This document shows positions 35,500 to 46,060 of a stretch of 64,000 bases of DNA, in pieces (the first letter of the stretch is position 1; every line of letters begins with the position of its first letter). The notes beneath the pieces were generated by a model. It was not told the DNA's origin. It made no database searches and saw only the letters and a list, made by a program, of their open reading frames with translations. The stretch covers positions 5,538,001 through 5,602,000 of the forward strand of contig CM073321.1 in the NCBI GenBank assembly GCA_037043015.1, given 5' to 3'. This DNA is from Bryum argenteum. Its lineage: Eukaryota > Streptophyta > Bryopsida > Bryales > Bryaceae. The position numbers were made by a program, and so were the translations under genes.

Positions 35500-36880
35500 T
35501 CCCGCGCTATTTCGCGTCAAAAGTGACGTTTACCCAGACTAGTTGAAATTAGTGTGGGTAACTTGACCACAATAACTTTCTGCATGTTAATCGGTTTAAC
35601 ATACTTCTGTCACTATTGACTATGGTTTAACAGCGAGTGTCATAGTAACACTCATGGATTTTGGAAGAAAAGAACCGCGTTAAAACGAACAGAATCACGT
35701 CAACGTTGACATGTACGCCCCCGGGGGGGGTAACTTTAGCACTTGATTTTTTACCCTCGAGTAATATTTAAATGATTATATATATTCATGATCCACGTCA
35801 ACACGTTTCTTTTAACATTGATGACGTTTAAAGTAACATGGGCGACGTTCAGTGTGTTACTTTTGACATATTCATAAATCCTAAGTGGAATGCTTTGATG
35901 ATGTGGAAGGCTTATGTGGAGGATAGGAGTAACTAGGACAAGTTGGTGGTTGTCCCACGTGGATGTCAATAGTGACGTTGGCGTTTATTTTGACGTACAA
36001 TTGTGTCACCGTGTGTTTAAGGAAACGTAATGACATAGCTGACGTGTCAAGTGCATTTATGGTAGGGTGACGTGGCAGTTCGGGTTTGACTTGGTCAATG
36101 ATCCTAGAGAGTGTCAATGGTGACGTGAATGTCAGAAGTAACATGTATCATTTTAAACTGTGCTTTAGGGTTAGGATTTGACCTGCGGCGGCTAGGATTT
36201 GTCTTGCGTCAAAATTGACGCATGTGTCTAAAAAGACATATGATGTGTTAAACACTGATCCTAAAGATGTCATCATGCATGCGTTTCAATGGACGCATGG
36301 TTAACGCCAGCGAGTCATTACTGACGTCGTGTTACTTGTATAATGTGAACGTGTCACTAGTCACCATTTTTAATGTGATTGTGTCACTAGTGACGTTGTT
36401 GAAGCATGAAGTCGTGAATGCGTCACTATTGACATTCGTTGAACGTGAACGAGTTGGTATTGACGTAGTCGTAACGTCATCGCATCCTTATTGACGATCC
36501 ATTAATCCGATCACGTCACCATTGACGTTTTTGAGACATGTAGTCTTAATCGCCTAAGTATTGACGCTAGTTTAATGTGCATGTGTCACTACTGACGTAT
36601 GTTTTAAACCAAAGCGTCCTTGTTGACGTCGCAACTACGTGAACGCGTGTCGTTTGACGCTATATAAACGTGAGGTCTTGGACCTGTTTTTATTGACGTA
36701 GATCTAATGTGGATTTGTGAACGCATCACTATTGACGTAGACTAAACGTGAATTTGTCCGTGCTGACAATGTTTAAACGTGGTGCCGTCAGTATCGACGT
36801 AATTAAAGCGTTATCACCATACAACAATTGTTGGTTTAACGTCAAAGCGTCAGTATTGACGTTTAGTAAACAAAAATTGC
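35500..36880. repeat. Subterminal TGACG repeats of CACTA copy 2
   Basis: Degenerate units of about 40-45 bp built around palindromes such as GTCACTATTGACGT and GTCACTAGTGACGTT, separated by AACGTGAA-like spacers. Dense subterminal repeats in alternating orientation are the binding sites of the accessory transposase in CACTA elements; that role is inferred. Confidence 0.75.
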
Positions 36881-36989
36881 ATTTAACATTGTCTCACATA
36901 ACATAAAAAACACATTAATTACGTGTTAAACTGCGTTAAGATAAACATCATGTGTTCCGAGGAACGTATCGAAAGCACTACTATTGAGA

Positions 36990-39900
36990 TCACTGTTCAC
37001 TATCTGATGAATCGCCAAGGAGGTGGTCTGATTCCTCCTCGTCAACATCCGTTGCTACCAGCTCTCCTACGTGCATGTCTACGAGAAACCCTTGTAGTAC
37101 AAAGTCCTCCACCTTCGTAGATTCTGTTCTACAGCTGTCTATGTTAATGGAATGTGATGAAACCAGGCCATTGGTGTCTGAAATGACATTGTCCTATTCA
37201 ATAGCAAATGCCCGACCTCTACGGCTGCCTTGAACTTCAACCTTGCACACCACTTTCCACGGCCCGTCATCCGCTACAAAATAAACTTGCGACACATGAA
37301 TGGGGAACGCAAAAGACGTTGGACCCAAAGGTACTTTGTTGTGATCTGCAAAATTCACAGAAAAAAACCCATGCTCGTCCCGCTTCATTGTTGCAGCAGC
37401 ACCTCCTATTCTTCCTTTAACCCATGAACAGACAAGGACTACGACGCACGTGCGCCTGTAGTCTAATTCGAGTATTTCTTCAACATGGCCCACGTACTCC
37501 TCCGTCTCTGCCCCTGCATCGTTGGTGAAGATTGCGTGTACGCCACTATCCATAGTGGCGCTTGAAGCTTCAAGTAAGCGGCAACGGAAGTGCATGCCAT
37601 AACCCTTCATTGACCTATAAGCTGTCGCATTCAGCGAGGGAGGCCTGGACAAATCAATTGTTGTTTGGTCAATGTGACGAGAGCCATCTGCACGGTCGCT
37701 GTCGACCGCGACTGTCAGCCAATCTGGAAATGGCTCCAAAGCTCTCAACTCCGTCGGCACGTCAGAAGGCTTTTGTCGCCTACGCCTAGGTCTTCCGCGA
37801 TTTCTTGCACGGCGTAGTGTGGTCCTTGACTTCTCTGCTCTACCTCGTAAGCCTTCGATTGTGCATTTACCATTAGTGGTGTGTGCAATCAAAAACACTA
37901 GTCAACGAGCTGCGGCATAAGAGTAGATGGGAAATGTGTACAGAGTGACACGTTGCTATGCGTTTTAACGCGTCGTAACGCATCCTAACGTGGATTTTGT
38001 TGACGTCTATGTCACCTACTGTTCCCGATGACGTAAAATTATGTTTACGAACGTTAATGAAAACGATATAAATTCAAGAGCGGGTTTGACGACAGAATTT
38101 GGCACCTTCTGTAGTGCTGTAGCGTGGCAGCATTTGTGACTACAAAATTGTGAATCCAATCACGTAGAGTGCGGGACATGTGTGGCCTTATTCCCTTGCC
38201 CTCCACCATTTCGTTGTGCATTGCCTCATCTTCATTTGAATCCCACACTCTTCACGACGTAGCGCCATAACGTTCCATATACTCTGAACAGAATCCAAGT
38301 GTTTCTTCCATTGAATATGCCTCTGCCATGCAACCCTGTGGCCTAGCGTAGAAACGCACATAATCCTTAAGGGTCTTCATATAGCGCTCCATTGGGTACA
38401 TCCACTGGCTTTGAACAGGGCCGCATAGGAAGAGCTCCTCCATGAGATGCACAAGAAGGTGCGTCATTATCACTGGTGATCCTAGAGGGAACTCGCGCAC
38501 AATCATATAAAGCATCTCGGAAGCGTCCTCCACATACTCTTGTTCCTTAGACGCGTGAACTGTGCGTGAGCACAGGCGTCTAAATACCCTGGTGACCCTC
38601 ATGATACAAGTTTGGACATCTTCATTCATGTCGACATTCCGTAGTGAGACATGCAGTATCTGGAAATGCAAGTGAAACATGATTAGTTTGCAGTTTACAT
38701 GGAATTCAGTAATTCTAACAGCAAAGGAATGCAAGGTAAAAGTGAGTTTAAAATACTTGCTGCATGAGGATGTGAAAGTCGTGGGATTTAAGAAACCTCA
38801 GTCTACCTTCAGAAACCCTTTTGTAAATTGCTCTAGCATAATTTTGTGGCACCTTCGTTGATCCTATCACGCCAAGCATGTTCGTCTTTGCTCTGGGACT
38901 GAGAACATACGGTGCATGGGGCATGAATAGTCGACCATCTGTGCGACGTGTTTGTCTCAACGACAGGTCAGACCTCACTCCCATATCTTTGAAGTTCATC
39001 CGTCCTCGTGAAAAATCAGTCTCTCCAATCAAATTCTTTATTATATTTTCACACAAGTTTTTCTCACAATGCATGACGTCCTGTGTATGTCTGATGAGCA
39101 AGTCCTACAGCTCATTAGAACACCTTAGATGTAAATATCGCGAGATGTGTCAAAACAAATGTCAGTTGAAAATGACTTCGCGGATTGAAGTTTTTGTCGA
39201 TTAATTCACTTGTACCTTACTTTTACATTACTAGGCGTCCGTCATGACACCGCTGAACAGTAATTAACATTACTTGACTTACTTCGTGTTAATTTGGACG
39301 CTTGTTAACAGAGTTGTACTTTTCGATGCGTTTTGAGTGACATTGTGTTAACAGTGTTTGGCATTGTTTTAACATTGTTTGACATTAGTTACTTCTTGTT
39401 AACATGGATGGTGGTTAACAGAGTGGTATATGCGTTTCTAGTGACACTTGGTTAACATGTTTTATTGCTACGCACCCTTTATCGTTTTGCACTGTTTGAC
39501 ATGATTTGACGTTACACAGCAACGATGTTACACAGCAACAGTCCTTTGACGAGTTGTAAATAAGTTTACATACCTTCCAATACGGAAGCGAGAAGAGCAC
39601 AGATAATGGAGATAACCTCTTCACTGTATGAGTCCTCATAGGATCGCGCGGACCATCCGCCCTTCCTCCTAAGGCAAGATAAGTGTCTCTTTCTTGTGCA
39701 AAGCGCAGAACATCTTTGCCAGTAATCCTCGAACTACAAACCCCTTTCTCTTCAAGCCCGTTGAAGCGGAGATCTCTGCGGAACACATGGTGTTCCGGAA
39801 GACGTTGGCGTGCTCCTACATACACTTTTTTGTCTTTCTTGGGGCCTCTAGCACTTCTAGAAACAATGCTAGGACCGCATACGGGGCAAGCTTTGTAGCC

Positions 39901-41088
39901 CTTAGTTTGTTGTCCTGAAATTAAGCCATAAGCCGGAAAATTAGAAATAGTCCATAAAAGAATGCCACGAAGCGTAAATCTCTGATCTTTGTCATGTGCT
40001 GAAGCGTCTATGGCTGGTACACCTTTCCAGAGCTCCTGTAATTCTTCCACCAAAGGCGCTATAAAAACATCTATGTTCTTGTCTGTTGGAGAGTCCTTGC
40101 CCGAAATTAGAATACTCATCACAATGAAAAACCGTTTCGTGAGCAACCACGGTGGGAGGTTGTACATAACCAAGACGACAGGCCAAGTAGAATGTGATGT
40201 GCTGCGAACGGAGAAAGGGTTCATGCCATCAAGAGAGAGTGCCATTTGCATGTTGCGTTTTTCCGCCTCGAACGTGGGGTCGATGACTCCGATGTGTTTC
40301 CAAGCTGGACTATCGATGACGATCTCCATCTTGATTTCCCCATCGTCATTCATGGGCATCTCTCGCTCCGAGTGCCATTTCAGAAGCTTCGCAATTGCCG
40401 GTGAGCTATACATGCGCCTCAACCTCGGAATGAGAGGGAAGTGTCATACAACCTTCACTGGCGTTGACTTCGTGCCTTCTCGGTATCTGCATCTCTCGCA
40501 ATGTGGACATGATTCCAGGTCCTTGTGGTCACCCCGAAATAAAACACATCCTGAAGGACAGGCATGTATAAGATTATATGCTAATCCAAGTGCCTGCAGC
40601 ATCCTCTTTACTCTGTAATGCAAACCGGGCAAGACATTTCCGCGTGGAAGCAGCTCTCCAGACAAATAATGAAGCAGCTCAGTTACAAATGCATTGCTCA
40701 CCCCATGCGTCGAGCACAGTGTTATCAATACAACCACTGCCGAAGGGAGGCTCACTTGACTTCCTGGATACAGTGGATGTGAGGCTTGCGAGTATAGTAA
40801 CTTGACAACCTCCATTATACTATCTGAAAACTTTGTCTCATTATTATCCTCCGTCGGCATATTGTCGCAATTTCGGGTCATCTCCTGTAACTCTTCAGCG
40901 GTTCTCAAAGCGTCCTCAAAATGTTGTTGTACCTCGTGGTGGCCAAAAGGATCACAACCTTCGTCTTCAGATTCGATATTCTCAAAGCGTTCTTTCTCAC
41001 ACCCTTAGTTGTCCACCGTCCATTCCTCATCACTGTAGTACCAAGCCCCATATTCTGGATACCCCCTCAGAGGATCTCCTCCAATCAT
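36990..41088 (-). pseudogene. CACTA transposase (Tnp2, DUF4218, DUF4216), degenerate
   Basis: Start at 41088 (MIGGDPLRGYPEYGAWYYSD). A Cys motif lies near 40500 (LESCPHCERCRYREG). The Tnp2 core runs to about 39550 (LRRMYSSPAIAKLLKWH, LSLDGMNPFSVRS, VMYNLPPWLLTKRFF, LLWTISNFPAYGLISGQQT, KGYKACPVCGP). The next exon, 39101-38750, has MHCEKNLCENIIKNLIG; DUF4218 is at 38665-38252 (HLMEELFLCGPVQSQWMYP); DUF4216 at 37898-37194. The protein would cut and paste the element as the catalytic transposase. Broken by in-frame stops after VDN (about 41005), VKVV (TGA, 40441-40443), GATS (TGA, about 38252) and AFAIE (TAG, 37194). Two introns have plausible GT-AG borders. Confidence 0.88.
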
Positions 41089-41117
41089 CGAGTGGTATAG
41101 AAATGGACGTTGCTACC

Positions 41118-41312
41118 GTGTGAGTGTTGAGCAATGAGCGGTGAGCGGTGAGCGGTAAGATTTGTGATTTTTTAGGGCTAACTTTGTATTTTTAGTAAGA
41201 AAGTTTCTAAAAATAGTATAATATGTTTTGTTGGGGTATTATTCTAGAATATTCTCGAGAATATTCGAATATTCTAGACTTATTACCGTGGATTTAGTGA
41301 CCCAAACCCGTG
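41118..41312 (-). repeat. Inverted-repeat arm, right
   Basis: Reverse complement of the arm at 34956-35138: CACGGGTTTGGGTCACTAAATCC, AATATTCGAATATTC, TTACTAAAAATACAAAGTTA and CTCACCGCTCACCGCTC all recur. It lies directly upstream of the transposase ATG, so it also covers the promoter region. Confidence 0.75.
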
Positions 41313-41636
41313 AAAATAAGGTTTAAATTCCTTGAAATTGGTTATACTTGAGCTCAAAACTTGACAGTAAATGACAATTTGTTAATGTCAAGAGGTTTCT
41401 AAGGTAAAAGTAGTGTCCCCAACATCGAAAATATATTATTAGCTGGAAGGAATTGATATGAACCTGCTGCTATGGTATCACTTTTCTCTCTCACAGGCCA
41501 CTTTTGTTTTCAGTGTTATGTCAACGATGAGGTTCCGAGGTGGATGTCCTTACTCTGAATGCAACCTTGGAATCCAGATTACCTCTTCTGAAATACTCCG
41601 CTTTTATCCCTTCTCCGGTCTTTTGCAACTATTACC

Positions 41637-41927
41637 TTGCATTTCTTATTGAGATTTTCTGGCACATCTCGTGGAAAAGGAGCTGGACGGGGTCGTGGTA
41701 CTGGTCGAGGAGCAGCAGCAGCACAGAATGGTCACCTTGACGATTCACCTCCAGCAAAGAAAGGTCGTCGAGGTCGAGCCACAGCAGCAAAAGGAGCCGC
41801 AACAGATCCGGTTCGGATGACATTACCACATAAAATGACTTCAAACACTTCACTTGAACTTCAGAGCATGGAGTCAAGCAGTCAAACACGGTCCTCGGCA
41901 AATGCCGAAGTCTGTAATTTGTATTAA
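41637..41927 (+). CDS. Arg/Gly-rich hypothetical ORF
   Basis: 96 codons with an RGG-like segment (SRGKGAGRGRGTGRGAAAA) followed by PPAKKGRRGRATAAKG, then a neutral tail. The composition suggests a nuclear or nucleic-acid-binding segment. It is tail-to-tail with the ADD-domain fragment 79 bp downstream. The start codon is unclear and an upstream exon may be missing. No domain can be named. Confidence 0.35.
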   Translation: MHFLLRFSGTSRGKGAGRGRGTGRGAAAAQNGHLDDSPPAKKGRRGRATAAKGAATDPVRMTLPHKMTSNTSLELQSMESSSQTRSSANAEVCNLY

Positions 41928-42005
41928 AAAATTTCATCACATTCAATGCCAACTCTCATTTCAAATGTGAGTCGTGGCCATACAACTTCTATAACTATCC
42001 ATCAG

Positions 42006-42470
42006 CTAGTCATAGTTCGAGTCAGTCCCTGTATCACTGCTGCTGCGATCATCAGCTTCTGAAGTGAATTCTAAAAAATCCTCCCAAATTGTCTGTAGTG
42101 GCAGTATTTCATACACATTGCAGCTGAAGCACCCCCAAGTCTTGCCCGTCATGTCCTTCAGGTAGTCATCTCCCTTGTTCCGTGCTATACACGCTGAACA
42201 CCACGCCTTGTGACAATAATCACAGGGGATCACAAACCTGTCTCCTCCACATCAATTGCATTGCTCATCATCATACTGGACGTTCTTCGTAAATACAACG
42301 TCGTCCAACAAAAGTTTGCACGAAATGCAAATTCCAACACCAAGACAAGGATGCTCCATCAAACAAGCACGGATTTTTCTCTCTCCACATGCAGTGCAGG
42401 AATACAAATACAAAGGATCGACATCGGGTGCATGCCCAGCCATTTGATCGACTTCAACTCTGCAAGACTA
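42006..42470 (-). pseudogene. ADD (ATRX/DNMT3-type) zinc-domain fragment
   Basis: Minus-strand reading 42443-42006 gives CTACGERK, CLMEHPCLGVGICISCKL, QYDDEQCN, a stop, then CGGDRFVIPCDYCHKAWC, SACIAR and WGCFSC. The spacing of Cys pairs, the EHP-LGVG-C-x2-C turn and the final W-x-C-x2-C are the signature of the ADD domain, which in ATRX and DNMT3 reads histone H3 tails. An acidic C-terminal tail follows (EFTSEADDRSSSDTGTDS). The TGA at about 42250 falls between the two Cys of a CxxC pair, where related proteins have a residue such as Trp. No methyltransferase or helicase domain adjoins. A fragment or pseudogene. Confidence 0.6.
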
Positions 42471-42599
42471 ACAAACTTCGAATGAGAGATGGCCCAAAAG
42501 TCCGAGCTTTGGGTTGCTGGCTATCCTCCCAAACCGTTCTTCTATAACACGAGAACAAACTGGATTGCCATGATTTCACCTTGAAGGCCCATTCAACTG

Positions 42600-42930
42600 C
42601 ACCTACCCATCGACCCATTTTTGGCACCGCCGACAGCACCGGCAGCACCGGCAGCACCAGCAGCTTTTGTTGCTGGACTGTAAGGCACCGACATTTCTAC
42701 AAATTAGAAACCGACACTTCGGCACCGACACGAATACTCATGACAATCCACTTGATTTTTCTTACATCTTCACGAGAAATCACCGACACTGCATCCTCTT
42801 ACATTTTCACAAGAAATCTAATCACTTGAGCACCCCTTCCTCCCATGTGTACCACCACATCACAATGAGCTCCGACATGGCACAGGTACATGGGACGTTA
42901 AAACCGACACTCCGACACCTGTAATGACAC
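42600..42930 (+). repeat. CACCGGCAG-type simple repeat and ACCGACAC-rich stretch
   Basis: A short 9-bp microsatellite (CACCGGCAG units, about 42625-42665) followed by scattered GACACTTCGGCACCGACAC words to about 42910. No gene. Confidence 0.6.
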
Positions 42931-43734
42931 AATCCATCCGCTCTCATTTATGGCCATGTTAGAATAGAACATGAGCACCGACATCTTGTACCGAGACCAT
43001 GCTGTTCACTTCACAGACGTCACGGACCCATGACAGGATCGGCCGGATTGGTCGGTGATATTGTTTTTTTTTTAAAATGATGTTGGGACTGACCTCCATA
43101 CGGAAAATAAGAAATTTGTTTGAGCTCAAGGACCCTCCAATTCAGCATTTTTGAGATGGTAGAAGGACTACTAGGACTAAGGAGGACGGTGTAGGCGTTC
43201 ATGACGGCGATGATGATGAAATGGGTGAAGCTATATGGCGGTTGTGTGTCTGGGCTACTTTTTGACTCAAAAATTTGTAGTAATTTCAGATTTCCTTAAA
43301 AAAAATTAAAAATTTCCAATCTTCTTGAACTTTATTTCCCTACAAAGGAGTAATAACTGCTCCTTCGAAATGACAGCCATTCCATGCTCAAATGCTTAAG
43401 TTCTCCGTTGTAGGTGCCTGCAGCATATATGCATTTAATATTAAGGATTTAAAATATTAGATTAAGTACGTGGAGAAGGTAAAGAGACGGCGGCAGTCAT
43501 TGTCAGCTATTTAGTTGCATAATAGATGCTTTCTGAAGTTAGTTTATTTTGGATAGTCAGTCATCGTCATAGCCGGGTGTTAGACAATTCGCGGTGGCTG
43601 ATTAGGGTTTCTTAGCCACAATTGGGGAACTAATATAATGGAGTTGAAACTCTTAGTACGACCTCTTCATTTGTAGTGAGAACTCTTGGACTCGTTTGGA
43701 AGAACTTGTGATAAGATATCTCATTGCAAGCAGC
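42931..43734. other. Upstream region of gene A copy 3
   Basis: About 800 bp without a supported gene. A TATA-like TAATATAATGG lies near 43630, about 100 bp before the ATG of gene A. There is a T-run at about 43064-43073. Nothing resembles the promoter of copy 2 in detail. Confidence 0.4.
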
Positions 43735-44915
43735 ATGGAGGAAACCACTAGCGGTAGTGAGAGCGGAAAGGAGATAGGTCAGAGAAAGAAGAAGCGTAGG
43801 GGTGGAACGAAGTTCACTAATTCGAAAGCACGGAGGCGTAGTGCTATGCGGAAGCGCGATGGGAGATGCTCTAGCGGCGATGATCGAGAGCCAGACGGGT
43901 ACAATATCTTGATCGACGACGATGTGCTACTTCCATTCAGGCGGACTATCAAAATGCGATCGCTGAACCTCGACAGTGTCCCGGAGAGTGTCGGGACCGA
44001 CGATGGTGAAGAAGAAGAGGAGGAAGGGTGTAGAAGGCAGTTCATGACGTTTAGCGAGACTGTTTGCGTCGATGGCGATGAGGATGGAGGTGTGGACTCT
44101 ACAAATGAGGTAATGAAATAGTGTATGTTAGAGATATGTTGATATTTGTAACTGTTAAACTATTCCCAAATACGCGTATACATAAATATCAACATGTGTT
44201 GTCTTCAAGGTCGCATAGAATTGGAAGAGGAGGCCGATCGATTAGGAGATGAAGCCACACTGTTTGAAGAGAAAAGAGTCACTGAAATGGAAGAGCGAAC
44301 AGAAGCCTCTTCTCATCAGGATACACAGAATGATACAACGGAAGGATTTGAGACAGGTGCTGAAGAATTAGAGGAGGTACATGAAAAACCCTACTTCCTG
44401 GTATACTGGGAGGATTTAGGGTTGGTTAAGTATACAATCAACGAGAGTTCATTCTTCTGTTCGATGTAGTTTTAAATTCTGATTTGAATTTAAGAGGGTT
44501 CATGATATATATGGATCATGGTAAAATTTTATCGAGTGTCTTGTGATCCCGACGTGAATGTTAAGATGATTTTTGACAATTGCATGGTTGGGATTTTTGT
44601 TATGAGTAAAACCCTATTCTATGCTGTAGAGTCAGGTAGAACAGGTGGATTTTGCCTGGAAATTAAACAAATAGATTTGTTTGTTTTATTTAAACTTGCA
44701 GTTATTCCGGGTATGTACCAACCAGAAAGTTGATAACCGGCAGCATACAGCATGGAGAACCGAGTTGAATCCGTATTATGTACCAATCATGGTGTTTAGA
44801 ACCGGCTAGGGGTGGGAGTATGTACAGCACTGAGTACCGGATCCCGGGTAAGGACAGCACTGAGAACCGGATGACCATAACCGGATGATCATAACCGGCA
44901 GATAATAACCGGTTC

Positions 44916-45153
44916 GGGCAGTTCAGAACCCGCAGTAGGAAATTTGAAGGGGCAGTTCAGAACCCGAAGTAGGAAATTCGAACGGGCAGTTCAGTACCCG
45001 CAGTAGGACAATCGAACGGGCAGTTAAGGACCCGCAGTAGGAATTTCGAAGGGGCAGTTCAGAACCCGCATAGGACATTCGAACGGGCAGTTCAGGACCC
45101 GCAGATTGAAATTTCGAACGGGCAGTTCAGGACCGCAGTTTGTATATTCGAAC
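44916..45153 (+). repeat. 34-bp minisatellite in intron 2 of gene A
   Basis: Seven units of about 34 bp, each like GGGCAGTTCAGAACCCGCAG followed by TAGGAAATTCGAAC. A shorter ATAACCGG-type repeat lies just upstream (about 44800-44910). Confidence 0.9.
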
Positions 45154-45567
45154 CTGCATTGCAGGCGTTGGGGTTAAGTGACGGGGGAGGAGGCCTCGCG
45201 CTCCGATTCCGCGGCAGTAGTCACGAGTGAGCAGGCAGGATGAATGCTGGACATAGGATCCGGAATTTGAGATTAAAAGCACCTGGTCAGTGCCGCCGAT
45301 TGTTGGGACGGCGTTGTCAGATCAATTACGCCGATACGGCCTACGAATGGCGCGGGTTACCTCGTTTAAGAACCCTAATTTGCTTTTGATTAATGCGGCT
45401 GCCTGTGCTTTGCCTCGATGCTTTGCAGGCACTATTTTTGTGAGGTGTCAGTATGACGTGGGATAGCTGTTCGCAAAAGTGTAGTTTGATGAATTCCGCT
45501 TTGGGAGGTATGGATTGTCTTGCAGAAGATATCTGTAAAATTTCTCTGTTTTCCTTACGAATTGTAG
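45154..45567. other. Intron 2 of gene A, remainder
   Basis: No ORF or repeat of note. It ends with a usable acceptor (ACGAATTGTAG at 45557-45567). Confidence 0.5.
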
Positions 45568-46060
45568 GAAGGAGCTGCGTATTCAGAAGAGGAGGAAGAT
45601 ATGGCTAACCTTGTCGAGGAGGAGGTGGCGGTGGTACATGGAGAGGAGAACGTCGTGAATCTAGAGAATGTGAGTTCCGATTCAGATTCTAGTTAGTTTG
45701 CCGGTTTTTACAAAGCACATCAGTACGCTCCTGGAGACAAAGTGAAGACACGGGCTGAGTTGGAGGCGATATACTCGAGGAACATCAAGGTCAGTGCTGT
45801 AATATGAGCACCTTATCAATGTATTGCGATGAATTGCCGCACAGAAATGCTACCTTGCACACTGTCGTCCATTGTCCTCTTCCTTGTAATTGCACATCGA
45901 GATAGCTGTGTTGTAAAGCCTGCCCAGCATGGTCGAGACAGTCGGCATCGCGAACAGAGCCTCCGGGGAATGCTTCGGCGAGGACAGTCCGAACTTGCTT
46001 GTGATTTTGTATTAATGTATTACCTTCTTACGTTGCAAGCTTGCGTCCCCCGTCTCGTAA

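Larger units (their letters stand above)
35477..41312 (-). mobile_element. CACTA element with Tnp2-type transposase (copy 2); 5' border approximate
   Basis: The 3' terminus is CACTAGAGGAAAACAGC at 35477, preceded by TCAT. It matches the terminus of copy 1. A 1.4-kb subterminal region follows with dozens of TGACG/CGTCA motifs, then the transposase gene on the minus strand with DUF4216, DUF4218 and Tnp2 regions in the usual order. I could not find the other CACTA end; the inverted-repeat arm at 41118-41312 is given as the outer limit. Confidence 0.65.
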
